DNA from: Odontocerum albicorne
Taxonomy: Eukaryota; Arthropoda; Insecta; Trichoptera; Odontoceridae
NCBI GenBank assembly: GCA_949825065.1
Contig: OX463862.1
Span: 20,937,071 to 21,001,070, forward strand
Length of the DNA: 64,000 bases
Direction of reading: 5' to 3'
In this document: in pieces, positions 1-9,719 of the stretch
Layout: every line of letters starts with the position of its first letter
Numbering within the stretch: the stretch's first letter is position 1
Notes under the pieces: generated by a model
The model's database searches: none
Told to the model about the DNA's origin: nothing
Seen by the model: the letters and a program-made list of their open reading frames with translations, nothing else
Made by a program: the position numbers and the translations under genes

Positions 1-366
1 ATAAATGTAAACTGTTATAAATATTTTTATCTTAACTTTGACATATCGATTACACTACACCTAAAGCCAAATGCGTTACTATCACACATCGAAAGATCTA
101 CAATGGTTTATTTGTACAATAGTTCATCTTCCCTTTGTAAGCTTTCTGCAGCTTTCTTACCAAATATGTTTTTTAAACATATGCAGATGTGGGGAAATAC
201 CTTATTTAATGTTCGCAGCCGCCCCTTTCCTATTATACTTAACTTATATATATTTATTTTGTAATATTTCAATTATAATAATATGTCAATTACAATGTGT
301 TCAAACCCTGAGTAAGAGCTCCCTTGAGGGTAATCTGCTCTCTAAACGACGCTATACTATATAAAT
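1..366 (+). repeat. Z-family dispersed repeat, copy 1
   Basis: This is the first of about eleven copies of a roughly 430 bp interspersed repeat. Diagnostic blocks in order are CTAAAGCCAAATGCGTTACT, a CGAAAGATCTACA block, TAAACATATGCAGATG, a TCAATTATAATAATATG stretch, GAGCTCCCTTGAGGG and the terminal CTCTAAACGACGCTATA. The left end may be cut by the window edge. No protein is encoded that I recognise; the 97-codon frame inside is not conserved in other copies. Confidence 0.75.
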
Positions 367-559
367 AGTATTTTTATAGTATCAAAGATTTCGTATTTCA
401 CTTTATGGAACTTCATATAAGAATAACTTTGTTATTCCACAAATTACATATCATTTCGCCTGAAGAGAGCCTCGAGATAGGATGTAGAAACACGCCTAAC
501 TCGGATTAATGCGATTATTGGAATAACAAAGTAATTTATTGTTTGATATCGTTTTATTA

Positions 560-650
560 TTAACCATCCCGCGTTAGAGCGCCCTTGAGGGGAATCCGGT
601 CTCTAAATGGGGATTTATAAATTGTTGTTTTGGTATTATTATTACTAAGA
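560..650 (+). repeat. Z-family 3' fragment
   Basis: The terminal part of a Z copy is recognisable by TTAGAGCGCCCTTGAGGGGA and CTCTAAATGGGGATTTATAA, followed by the usual TTGT...ATTATTATT stretch. The upstream part of the element is missing or too diverged to see. Confidence 0.6.
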
Positions 651-1085
651 GCAGAAAAATAATTAAGCACTTTAACAACAATTAAATTTAATTTTTTTTT
701 TGAAAAGGTCGAATTTTTTTAGTCCGAATAAATTATTTTATATTGTACAAGAATCAAAAACATCCTTTAATATTCCCATATCGTTTTCTCAGAAGGGAGG
801 TATCTCTTTCTCGGAACGGGTCTTGTGGCAGGTCATAGAGACAAAGGTTAAGATTGTCTGCTGAGGAAGATACTCCTGACAAAGGCCTGAACATGGGATG
901 TGAAGAAGATTACATATTTAAATAGTACCTCTTCTGTCTTGAAACGATTATTCTATATCAATGAGACGAACATATTTAAAAACAAGCATCACCACCATCA
1001 TCATTATAATCATCATCCCATGCCCTTTTTGGAGTAGGCGGAGAATATAGATCGTTAAGGTGGGAAGTTTTTATAACAAGAAAGT
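651..1085. other. Unassigned intergenic DNA
   Basis: No coding potential or recognised repeat. A short CATCATCATTATAATCATCAT simple-sequence patch lies near 990-1015. Confidence 0.5.
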
Positions 1086-1087
1086 AT

Positions 1088-1325
1088 ATGTTGTTTATAG
1101 TTAAGGCATTAACGTTGTGGAGGTTTAAATACATTTTAATTTATTTTTATCAAACACTGTTTATTCCACTCTTTTGTGACGGTATAACCCTACCGGTTTC
1201 AAGGCTTTCCCCTCATCTAGTCTTGTTTGCGCTCCCCTGAAGATGAGGTGAAAGCCTTGAAACCGGTAGGGTTATACCGTGACAAAAAAGTGGAATAAAC
1301 AGTGTTTGATAAAAATAAATTACAA
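1088..1325. repeat. V-family fold-back element, copy 1 (near-perfect inverted repeat)
   Basis: Two arms of about 80 bp (1138-1218 and 1241-1320) are almost perfect reverse complements around a loop of about 22 bp. Each arm carries GTGGAATAAACAGTGTTTGA at the outside, a CCGGTAGGGTTATACCG block, and AGATGAGGTGAAAGCCTTGA near the loop. A single-copy flank (AGTTAAGGCATTAACG, GTGGAGGTTTAAA) precedes the left arm and also follows the right arm in other copies. No protein is encoded. The arrangement of CTGAAGATG, a short hairpin and GAAACC resembles sequences seen in Penelope-type retroelement ends, but that assignment is inference. Confidence 0.8.
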
Positions 1326-1508
1326 GAAAGTATACATGACGATGTGTGGTAGAATCGAAATATGTACTACAAAGGGAAAGAATGTGATACAAACAAAAAA
1401 AATATACTGGTGTCATGTTAAAGATGGAACAAAATAAGTAGTTTTTTAGTGGTGCAAAACAAAAAATGCCATACAAACCAAATAAAAGGTGATGATACAG
1501 TAAGCAAT

Positions 1509-1525
1509 TGTGTGTGTGTGTGTGT
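1509..1525. repeat. (TG)n microsatellite
   Basis: A short run of about eight TG units. Confidence 0.8.
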
Positions 1526-1529
1526 CAAA

Positions 1530-1740
1530 TGTGATTTTAAAAACCCATAATGGTAAAACAACACTCAATGTTGACATACCCTCTGGAACACCGATTACTA
1601 ATGATGACGACCAAATCAAGGATTTGATGGAGAATAACAAGCATTCTATTGTACTTACTAAAGGAGAGATTGATGAGATACTGAAAATATTGAAGACCAC
1701 GTTCCACGAGCATTTGGTGTTATTTCTCGTTTTAATTTGA
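1530..1740 (+). pseudogene. mariner-family transposase, N-terminal DNA-binding fragment
   Basis: The frame reads PITNDDDQIKDLMENNKHS, then EIDEILKILKTTFHEHL. This matches the second helix-turn-helix of mariner transposases, which usually reads as (R)PIxxxDxIxxLIexn followed by aEiLkISktTVheHL. The first helix-turn-helix and the whole DD34D catalytic domain are absent, so the copy is dead. It belongs to the same lineage as the fragments at 15.3 and 27.3 kb. Confidence 0.65.
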
Positions 1741-2120
1741 TCCTTAAATATGAACTTACTTTCTGGACAAGCAATTTCATGTAATTTCTTTAGTTTTCGT
1801 TATTCAATTGGACATATCGAGTAAATGAATTCAATCATTCCATCACGAAGAAAAATGCTGGGCTAATTACTGGAGTCGGGTGCCGGGGTAGGCAGAAGGG
1901 TCGATCACGTCAGCTGGGTACAGAAATATTAGATTAAGCAACCCTTATCTCAGGGGCTCTCAACAATTACTAGACTATTCGTCTAATTTTTAAAGCTAGC
2001 TATATCTAAGATTAAAAAAAAAAGCTACTGTACATTACTACATTTTTTCACACTGACTGAAAGATGATGATGGTGCATTTATAAAGAGATTTATGGTATA
2101 TGTGATGACATATTTTATCC
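1741..2120. other. Unassigned DNA
   Basis: No gene is seen. A GGTGCCGGGGTAGGCAGAAG patch at 1879-1899 resembles the 3' tip of the RT-A LINE read on the minus strand, but it is too short to call. Confidence 0.4.
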
Positions 2121-2124
2121 AGTT

Positions 2125-2600
2125 GTTACGTTGTAAATTCCAAAAGTTTCGGACAAAAGGATATAAAAATGGGATAGTATGAGACATTTTTTTTCTTTTC
2201 AATACAGTCCCTCTGTAGTTCAATACATCTTTTAGACCGTTTGTGTTCAAAATGGTGTTAAATTGCGGAAATCACTTCTTCATTACTTTTGATTTATTTT
2301 CACGCAAATCGCATTTCTGTTTTGAAAATGAAAAAATTACATTACGGACCAAATCGGGATTCAAAGGTGGGCGATTTAATTTTTGAAAACATAGTATTGA
2401 ATGTCAATCTTTGCAGCGACAGAAGTGTGCACTGGTGCATTGTCGAACAATAATCTCACGCCTCGTTACAGTTTTCCTCTGCATTTTGTTCTTATGCCTT
2501 CTTTTGATTTATACATTTAATGACGCATTGTACTCGCCTGTAGCCGTAGTGTTGTTCTCCTTGAAGTAAATTTGTAGATTTCCCTAACAAACTCAAAAAA
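2125..2600 (-). pseudogene. mariner transposase, C-terminal catalytic fragment
   Basis: Read on the minus strand, this contains LLFDNAPVHTSVAAKI, the second catalytic aspartate motif of mariner transposases (DNAxxHxS). A degenerate equivalent of the HPPYSPDLAP block follows, then SNEEVISAI and a CIELQRDCIEK end, which corresponds to the usual C-terminal kCIelqGDYvEK. Several stops and frameshifts break it. The outer end (TTCCAAAAGTTTCGGAC at 2135-2152) matches the terminal sequence of the copies at 46.6 and 52.06 kb. The N-terminal half is missing. Confidence 0.7.
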
Positions 2601-2699
2601 TGTTGCCATTATATATATTTTTGGTACCACCAAGGTAGGTTTTTGGGCCGTGGTGATTCCATACGGCGGCACTCTATCAAGTCATTTTTCGACAGAGGA

Positions 2700-3335
2700 T
2701 GTATGTACATAAAAGTTTAAATTAAATAAATGCCTTAGGTTTTCTATCCCTGCTTTAGATAATATACTTTCCTTTCAATCAACATTCTCTCACGTTTCCT
2801 CGTTCTTTTATTCGTAGTTAAAGTTTACCATTCTGATAAGAGTATACAGGACGTGGTCTAGTTTTATGTGCGCCCTAAAACAATGTACTGTTTTGTCCTA
2901 CTTTTATTTAATTAAAACTAGGGCAGAAGTAGAAACGAGTTTATTTAAAATTACAATATAGACGTAACATAACATATGTACGTAAAACGATTCAATGCAA
3001 CATTTAAACTGATTTGATATTGAAAGAAAAGCATTATTATCATCATCATTACCATCACTTTTAATGTTGTATTGATGATTTCAAGTGATGTGTGTGTTGA
3101 TTTTAATTTTAGTTCAGCAGTTTAACTACCTTTTGATACAAATATTAAAAAAAAATTAGATAACATTTTGATACAAATATTAAGAATTTAACAATGAAAT
3201 GTAACATTGTTATACAATAAAAAAAAACTAGTACAAGCGAACAACCCAACAAAGCAAATGAATACAATTTAATAAATACATCTCGGCAAGAACAACTTAT
3301 TCACTTCGCTCAGTAAGTGAGTAATCAAAGTAAAA
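2700..3335. other. Unassigned intergenic DNA
   Basis: AT-rich, with a TTATCATCATCATTACCATC patch near 3036-3056. Sequence at 2765-2830 weakly resembles minus-strand RT-A LINE debris. No gene is seen. Confidence 0.4.
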
Positions 3336-3337
3336 AT

Positions 3338-3955
3338 CATAGTATAAAAAAAACCCATACGACGGCTGTCGCCAAAGAAAGAATACGAGAATTGAATTTT
3401 GAATACAAGAGAGCGAGAGAGGAATACTTGGATTCTCTCCGAAAGTAATTCGAAATTTGAATTTCGGTGGGTCCGTGATACTGAACGAATTTTAAATACC
3501 TAGCTAACAATTTTTGAACCGATGTAAAAGGGGACGATGTATAAATGATATATATGAACAAATTCTACATTTATGAATATATATTCTCATAAATGTATAA
3601 TTTGTTTTACTTCCGTGAATATTTCACTGGTTGTAACTAGTCATAGTATAAATAGGCCAAAACCCATACGATGGTTGTCGTCGAAGAAAAAATACGAGAA
3701 TTCAGTTTTGAATACAAGAGAGCGAGAGAGGAATACTTGGATTCTCTCCGAAAGTAATTCGAAATTTGAATCTCGGTGGGTCCGTGGTGATACTGAACGA
3801 ATTTTAAATACCTAGCTAACAATTTTTGAACCGATGTAAAAGGGTATAAATTATATATATGAATATATGAACAAATTTTACATTTATGAATATATATATT
3901 CATAAATGTAGAATTTGTTTTACTTCCATGAATATTTCACGGGTTGCAACTAGTA
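3338..3955. repeat. Tandem duplication, two copies of about 304-313 bp
   Basis: Copy 1 spans 3338-3641 and copy 2 spans 3642-3955. Both contain GAGAGCGAGAGAGGAATACT, TTTTAAATACCTAGCTAACA and TTTTTGAACCGATGTAAAAG, then a hairpin-forming ATTTATGAATATATAT stretch and a GGTTG(T/C)AACTAGT end. They are roughly 90% identical by eye, with small indels, indicating a fairly recent duplication. A weakly inverted GTTGCAACCAG at 4051-4061 could be the other end of a parental element. Short frames in it have no recognisable domain. Confidence 0.85.
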
Positions 3956-4079
3956 ATAAGTTATCAAAGTCATATGAAACTCCATACAACGGCCACATTG
4001 GTTATCCAATCTGTACAGTTTTGTTATGCAAGAGTTTACAAATAATCAGTTGCAACCAGTTCACTATGGAATAAAATAT

Positions 4080-4740
4080 TTTGCAGAGTAGGTCTATAAA
4101 GTACGTGTAACATGACAAGCTGAGTTAGTTCAGGATTTTTTAAATATTATATAAGAAATTTCGTGAAGATATTGATATTTTATCTTTTGTTCAGTAAATA
4201 TTGCATTAGTTTGAAAGGATATTCAATAAATAAATAAATAGTAATACATGAGGATAAAATATATTTTGTCTAATTTTTGTTTAAACCGCAAAACGTTTTG
4301 GCCAAATGTCACCAATAAGTAGTGAAGCGTGAGCTGTTAGGGTGAGTCTACATTATCACGGTGCAAAATCCAGGAGATGTTTGCCCACAATTCTGATCGT
4401 TTCATTGCAAAAAACCTCAACAAATAAATCTTTGTTTAGTCAATTTTAAAACGAAGTAATTGCAAACACGCTAAAATGCGTTGTAAACACATTCCTGTCA
4501 AACACAAACTGTCCATCTAATATGCTTGAAAATTGAAATACTTGTATATATTACAGACAGTGTCGCCACTGTGAAGAAAAAAAAGATGGGCTCAATCAAA
4601 AAGAAACATCCAGCGAAATAAAAAAATTCTTGCTGTTTTTTTTTTAATCAGTTATCGTGTTATTTTATTAAAGGAAACCATGTTTATCAAAGTAAACTGA
4701 AAAAAATATATAATTTTGAAATACTTCTAATCAATTACTA
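4080..4740. other. Unassigned intergenic DNA
   Basis: AT-rich with AATAAATAAATAAATAG at about 4226. No coding signal is recognised. Confidence 0.4.
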
Positions 4741-4744
4741 TTAT

Positions 4745-5487
4745 GGCACTACCATCGAGAGGAAGAGAAGATGCAGACTCAGCAGAGACACATGACACGC
4801 GTGGCAACTAATGAAATGTTCACCATCCCTAGAGTTAAAACCTCTTTTGCCCAAAGGCAATATGCTTATTTGGCTCCCATTACATACAATGGCGTGCCGA
4901 CTTCAATAAAGGTAAAGGTAGGAAAACCATTTAGACAGTCGCTCGGAGCGTGGTTGTTATTGCGACAGGATTTTGAGTACTTGGGCTTTCAGGATGAATG
5001 ACGAGTGGAAGGGATTTATGTGAGCTCGTGAGTGTGGGTTTCTTCTTGTTGTTTTAATTTTGGTTGTCTTTGTATTTGTGTTTCTGTGTATTTTTTTTTT
5101 GTTTTGATTTTGATTTTTATTCTTATGATTGTGTGCGGTATAGTGTGGGATGAATATTTTTGGTATTTCTGGAGTGATGATGTGTGAGCAGTTGAATTTC
5201 GCAAGATGTTTCCAGTTGTAGTTGAGTGTCACTGTCAGGTTGATGAGAGCGTGCAACGGGGTTTTGTTTTTATGTAATCAAAAATCGGAAAGAAGTATCG
5301 ATTTATTTTTCTCATGCTAAATATCCTCAGTGAGATACAGACAAAAGCCTAGTTTACTGGGGATACGACAAATGAAAGGCAACAAACCCAGATCCATTAA
5401 AATTGTATGTCCAAATCAAATTATCTGTTGTTTTTCTCAAATTGTGTATATTTCTTGTCATGTGTAATAATAAATAAATAAAAATAA
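4745..5487 (+). mobile_element. CR1/Jockey-like LINE, 3' end (RT C-terminus plus 3' UTR)
   Basis: The frame from about 4771 to 5001 reads FTIPRVKTSFAQRQYAYLAP, then ITYNGVPTSIKV and a short tail. This is the pattern at the extreme C-terminus of CR1/Jockey-type reverse transcriptases (h.TR....lxiPRxkTxxxkxSFxYxxpxxWNxLPxxIr). About 480 bp of non-coding sequence follows and ends in AATAATAAATAAATAAAAAT, a typical LINE 3' tail. The polymerase core and endonuclease are absent, so the copy is strongly 5' truncated. Confidence 0.65.
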
Positions 5488-5489
5488 AT

Positions 5490-5877
5490 TGCTTCAAAAC
5501 CAAGTGATCTATTTTTCTATAAGGATTTTAATATATGTTATTTGTCGATTACTAACATAATAATCTTCTCGATCAAAATAAGATTATATTTGACCAGTAT
5601 TAAATTTTTTTTATTAATAAGTGCTTAAATTCATTTCCAAAGGAATCAATCTTTTAGTACAATTAGATATCTCAATTCAGTTAATAGATATTATTTTTTA
5701 TTTTTTTCTATGTGGAAAAGCAAAGCGGCTAAAATTCACCCCAAATAAGTCTATTACAACCGACTATACCTCGTCTCAGGGGATGAGGGAAGTAAGTAGA
5801 TGTAAACAGTGACGGAACAAAAAAATCAAACTATCTTCATAATAAATCTACAAAGAATCATAATCTGGTAAAATAGT
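5490..5877. other. Unassigned DNA
   Basis: No gene or repeat family is recognised. Confidence 0.4.
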
Positions 5878-5990
5878 TGTACTGTATTACATATGTATGA
5901 CTTTCGTTGTATACTATACATACTGCAGTCTTACTGCTATGTAGCAATCAATTTCAACCAATAAGAAATATTTTAACGTAGCTTTATTTC
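5878..5990 (-). mobile_element. SINE1 tail fragment
   Basis: On the minus strand it carries the SINE1 tail order: AATATTTCTTATTGGTTG, then a GATTGCTACATAGCA-like block and a GTATACAACGAAAGT stretch. The tRNA-like head is missing. Confidence 0.6.
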
Positions 5991-6254
5991 CATTTTTTTA
6001 ATTAATTTTACGTTATTACTTTTTAAAATAAAATTAACAACCCTCTGCCTAACTAGGCGTAAGTCCGTTGTAAGGGAAGTAGTTTTCACATAACAAAACA
6101 AAAAGCACCCGTGAGTATACAAAACCCCACTACACCCACATTACAAATAAAAAAAGTATTTTAATTAGAAACATTCACTGTAAAAAGGATCGTTCTTTGA
6201 TTTTTAGACACAAAATAAGACTCATAAACCCACAAAAAATAGAAAAAGGGAGAA

Positions 6255-6385
6255 AATTGAAAACTAGACTGCAATCCTTTTTTTATAAAACCTGGATTCC
6301 AACGGGAATTCAATCCACAAACCCTGGTTTGGGAGGCAGATGTCTGACACCATGAAAGTCGTAACCGTTTGTCTGATAACATTAC
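6255..6385 (-). mobile_element. SINE1 tRNA-like head fragment
   Basis: Read on the minus strand, a GACTTTCATGGTGTCAGACA segment stands in the box A region. GGATTGAATTCCCGTTGG, a box B-like block, follows, and then the AGGATTGCAGTCTAGTTTTC body typical of SINE1. The tail is lost. Confidence 0.6.
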
Positions 6386-6389
6386 GCAC

Positions 6390-7360
6390 TAGTGCTGGAC
6401 GTATGCTAGTGTTGTTAACTCATCCCATTCGGAGTAGTATTACCAACAAGAGCAATGACGAATTGTGAGTTCCGTATCTAGACAAGTTAACCCAACGATT
6501 TGACGAATGGGGCCAAATACTATGTTCTCTGTCCACTTGCTCATTTAAACTTTATATCCCGATACAATGTTTAAATGCGACGAATAAAATTTGCAATAAG
6601 TCCCGGCCCCGCGTTTTCACGTGATCGATGCCTTTTCCAAAAAATATCATATTACTGGCATTTCGCAAACATTTTTGTGAACAATTCAACCTTTAAACGA
6701 TAGTCTCTTGATTTTGATGATTGTTATATGCACGAATTGATGTATGATAGAAATTCGAATATCGCGTCATCAGTGTGCAATAGAAGTGTCAAATCTTGAA
6801 GATTTTGATATATGAATCTTGATACCAACTAGAGTATCCGGGTCCAAATAGAATAAGAAATTAGCAAGATCCTCCAAACAGGACGTCTAAGAATGTGTTT
6901 AAACATGTGGTGATATGTATTCCATCAACTAACAAAAAAGGAAAATCCTACAGAACTTCCAAGGTATATAACATATATGCTAAACACTACAAAATAAGTG
7001 AGACCCGGTAAATGTGTAAGGGGTGTGGTGTAGCTCTCCTCATAAGAAAATTTAAAAAATGACTTACTTCGGAGACTGGAGGTCACAAGAGAATTAAAAT
7101 TACACTATGTACATAAGTCAATTTATGATGCGCATATCCTGATGCATGTAAGGTAGGGCAAGGAGTTTCTGTACTTGCAGTTTGTTCGTGTACTTTCTCT
7201 ATTCCCTCCTTGATAACTAGCAACAGGTTGACATTAGATAGCTCAATCTGCTAATTTTTGTATCCAGTTGTACTAAACATTTGTTTTTGAGCATTTGAGC
7301 TTAAAATTGTGTACAATCACGTTTCTATAGTAGTTCCAGTCTCTGCTCTATTGCACTATA
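6390..7360. other. Unassigned intergenic DNA
   Basis: About 1 kb without a recognised gene or repeat. No frame longer than about 70 codons is present. Confidence 0.4.
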
Positions 7361-7364
7361 TTAT

Positions 7365-7560
7365 ATTACACTTTTGTTGTATACAGTACAGCCTAACAAG
7401 CTAATTGCAATGTGGCAATCTCTTCTAGCCAATCAGAAATATGTTTGATAGGCCTTGAGTGAAAACCAGACTGCATTTTTTTATCTGATTTCCAATGGGA
7501 ATTGAACGCAGGACAGGAGACAAGCGACTTACCAATTAGGCCATGGATGTTGTCATTGAA
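7365..7560 (-). mobile_element. SINE1, nearly full length
   Basis: On the minus strand the head reads CCATGGCCTAATTGGTAAG (box A-like) and GCGTTCAATTCCCATTGG (box B-like). The body AGTCTGGTTTTCACTCAAG follows, then a TTCTGATTGGCTAGAAGAGA block and a tail with GTATACAACAAAAGTGTAAT. This order of tRNA-related internal pol III promoter, unrelated body and LINE-like tail defines a tRNA-derived SINE. At about 190 bp it is the reference copy for the family here. Confidence 0.8.
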
Positions 7561-7574
7561 TTCGTTGGTGTAGG

Positions 7575-7815
7575 CTGAAAAATTTCTGATGTTCTTACGA
7601 CTGGACTCGTCCTTTATTGGTAGAGGTTTTTCTCAACTAAGGGGATGTTATGAGATGAGCCCGGACATTTTGATATCTTCTCTTTTAAATGTATTTTCTT
7701 CGACATTATTCTGAAATATATATGTTGTTTCAGGATATATGTGTACTCATATATGTACATACTATGTACCATATGTTGCTATCAATAAACCTATATCCAT
7801 TTCTTTATTAAAATA
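7575..7815 (+). repeat. Y-family dispersed repeat
   Basis: Shares TTTATTGGTAGAGG, GGATGTTATGAGATGAGCCC, a TTTTGATATCTTCTCTT block and the ATGTTGCTATCAATAAACCT end with six other copies. It has no protein coding capacity and could be a short non-autonomous element. Confidence 0.75.
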
Positions 7816-8184
7816 AGAATATCACTGGTTTACCCTCTTTATATATATTTTTGTTAAACCACTGGCAGTAGTATGTCAGTCGGAATAAGAACTGCGAAGA
7901 TCTGGTAATGTGACGGGAGAGATGGAAGGAAGAATTCCAACAGATGTGGCGAAACTTTTCGTTTGTCAGAAGAATCGTCGGCAAGTTTTAGGACTGTCTT
8001 TTCTCTTTCTGTTTGCCATCTACAGATATTTATTTGTCCAAAAAACAAACGTGTAATGTCGTTAGTTGAATGACCAAAAGGAATGTAAATAAAATAATTA
8101 AATGATGATGGTGATGCCATGACAGAAAAGTCTGATGATTTGTCTTCTCTGCCTACGTCGATAAAGAAACGTACTATTATTATT
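7816..8184. other. Unassigned DNA
   Basis: An 88-codon minus-strand frame (7854-8120) lies here. It shows no recognisable domain and no splice or promoter context. Confidence 0.35.
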
Positions 8185-8345
8185 CGTCGTTGCCATTCCT
8201 CCGCTAATTCAGTTGAAAAGCGATGCTGTGTCGTGGAGTTTTCCTATATCTTTCTTGTGTTTTGAGTGAGTAAGCCGTTGCACACCAGCAAACTCACCGA
8301 TCACACCATTGTACTGCATCCGATGGCACACCTGAAAGATGTTAC
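8185..8345 (-). mobile_element. SINE2 fragment
   Basis: Contains TGTCGTGGAGTTTTCC, AGTGAGTAAGCCGTTGCACA, CAGCAAACTCACCGATCACA and ATCCGATGGCACACCTGAA. These are the body blocks of the SINE2 family, read in reverse. The tRNA-like head is missing. Confidence 0.7.
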
Positions 8346-8478
8346 TCAAGTGAAAACTAGAATAGAATCCTTTTTAAGTTCCGAGTAACATCTTTCTGGT
8401 AGGTTGGAAAAAATTCTACATGGTAATGAATCCAAGAAATTGTACCGTATACAACGAAAGTGTTATAATAATAGTGAG
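8346..8478 (+). mobile_element. SINE1 fragment with inverted start
   Basis: A SINE1 tail (CATCTTTCTGGTAGGTTGG, then GTATACAACGAAAGTGTTAT) lies directly after an inverted piece of the same element. GAAAGATGTTACTC near 8335 and GAGTAACATCTTTC near 8385 form a perfect 14 bp inverted repeat. Confidence 0.6.
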
Positions 8479-8800
8479 GTGCATGGCCGTGCGGTAACAC
8501 ACTGGACTCCGCCTAGTGTACGAGTGTATAAGGCTACCAATGACTTCGGTCATATCTATTCTTTCAAAAAAACATACCGGTGTGCTTCGATCATTTCACA
8601 TCATGTGTGTCAACAGATCCAGTATAGCAGTATGGCCATTGAGTTTGCTGGTTTGTAACGGCTTACTTACTTAAAGAGGAGAAAAGAAGAAAGGCACATA
8701 CTTCACGGTACATTTTTACTTTTTAACTGAATTAACGTTGAAATGGCGAGGGGATCCTTGAATACTAGGCCCAGCAACGAAGATAACGACGACTGAGGAA
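8479..8800 (+). mobile_element. SINE2, near full length
   Basis: Starts with a tRNA-like head (GCATGGCCGTGCGGTAACAC, then CACTGGACTCCG). It continues through CATACCGGTGTGCTTCGATC, ATCCAGTATAGCAGTATGG, GAGTTTGCTGG and AATGGCGAGGGGATCC, and ends near AGGCCCAGCAACG. The order is the same as in the other SINE2 copies. No protein is encoded; the 84-codon frame is incidental. Confidence 0.7.
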
Positions 8801-8814
8801 ATATAAACATAGTA

Positions 8815-8980
8815 AACAATAGTCTTGTTTGTGCTCCCCTGATGACAATGTGAAAGCCTTGAAACCAGTAGATTTATATTGTTACAAAAAATGGAATAAA
8901 CAGTGTTTGATAAAAACAAATTACAATGTATTTAAACCTCCACAATGTTAATGCCTTAACAATAAGTAATATATAACATA
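8815..8980 (+). repeat. V-family element, single arm
   Basis: Carries AGTCTTGTTTGTGCTCCCCT, GTGAAAGCCTTGAAACCAGT, TGGAATAAACAGTGTTTGAT and the flank TTTAAACCTCCACAATGTTA. Only one arm is present, so this copy is not a hairpin. Confidence 0.75.
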
Positions 8981-8981
8981 G

Positions 8982-9226
8982 TGTAGCGTACCTACGTCCC
9001 CTAAATAAAATAATTGAATTGTCAAACATAATTTATTGTTAAAATTGTAAACATACAGGGTCAACGACCGATGAACTATTTACAATTGTCACATACTAAA
9101 CATTTACAATTGTCACATACTTTACCCGCTATTCACTTTCGCTTTTATCCGCATTCCTGAGTTCTATATATTTATTTGAATACATATCAAAATCATCACG
9201 ACGTATCAGATAAGCAACTCGCTACA
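8982..9226. mobile_element. Solo LTR (245 bp) with 4 bp target duplication
   Basis: The element begins TGTAGCG and ends CGCTACA, a perfect 7 bp terminal inversion. It is flanked on both sides by ATAG (8978-8981 and 9227-9230). TG...CA ends plus a 4 bp duplication are the standard hallmarks of an LTR integrated by a retroviral-type integrase. No internal coding region lies on either side, so this is a solo LTR left by recombination. The copy at 11.75 kb shares CATACAGGGTCAACGACCGA and ATCCGCATTCCTGAG with it. Confidence 0.75.
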
Positions 9227-9230
9227 ATAG

Positions 9231-9711
9231 TAAGGCTGTTACTTTTTATCAATTATTGATAGTATTTAATCCCTTTCTCAAAAAACTTCCCCTTGATAAG
9301 TAGTTATTAACTTGACAAGTTATTAGATCTAATTTCGAGTATGTATCACGTGAAGATTCAACACAACCTCCTCTATTTATTACTGACAAGTTTTATTCAA
9401 TTGAAAGAATGTTATTAATATCTAAGAATGTAGACCTTGTGATGAGGAGTTTATTGACGTGGTTTGAAGTGGGTTTATGAAATTTTAATGCTGTTGGTAT
9501 TATGTATTTGACAGTTTGGGAGGAACGTTTGTGAAGGTATTCGGATGAACTTTTGTTAAGGTATCCGGATGAATGTTTGTGAATGTATCCGAATGAGGAA
9601 GGAGTACTCGTATAAATACTTCAACTGAGTGTTTGAGTATTCAGAGCAAATAAAAAAAAATCGATGAACGAAAATACCATTTCATTACAGGTCTTGCCTG
9701 GTCAAGTGGTT
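9231..9711. other. Unassigned DNA with short 24 bp repeats
   Basis: About three imperfect 24 bp units (pattern GAACTTTTGTTAAGGTATCCG) sit at 9523-9594. A TATAAATA at 9614 and AATAAA at 9649 are noted. They could be promoter and poly(A) signals of an LTR-like fragment, but nothing confirms it. Confidence 0.4.
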
Positions 9712-9719
9712 GTCTATAT

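Noticed and set aside
1219..1290. Hammerhead ribozyme in the V element (CTGAAGA ... GAAA)
   Set aside because: The expected cleavage-site base (H17) would be G, and stem III would need a bulge, so a canonical active ribozyme cannot be claimed. It is kept only as a hypothesis in the findings.
4957..5256. 99-codon minus-strand frame rich in Lys, Asn and Thr
   Set aside because: It is the complement of the T/G-rich 3' UTR of a LINE end. Low-complexity composition explains the open frame.
7500..7560. Possible tRNA gene, from box A and box B matches
   Set aside because: The same head recurs about ten times, always followed by the SINE1 body, and it does not fold into a full cloverleaf with intact arms by eye. 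It is a SINE head, not a tRNA gene. tRNAscan-SE would settle it.
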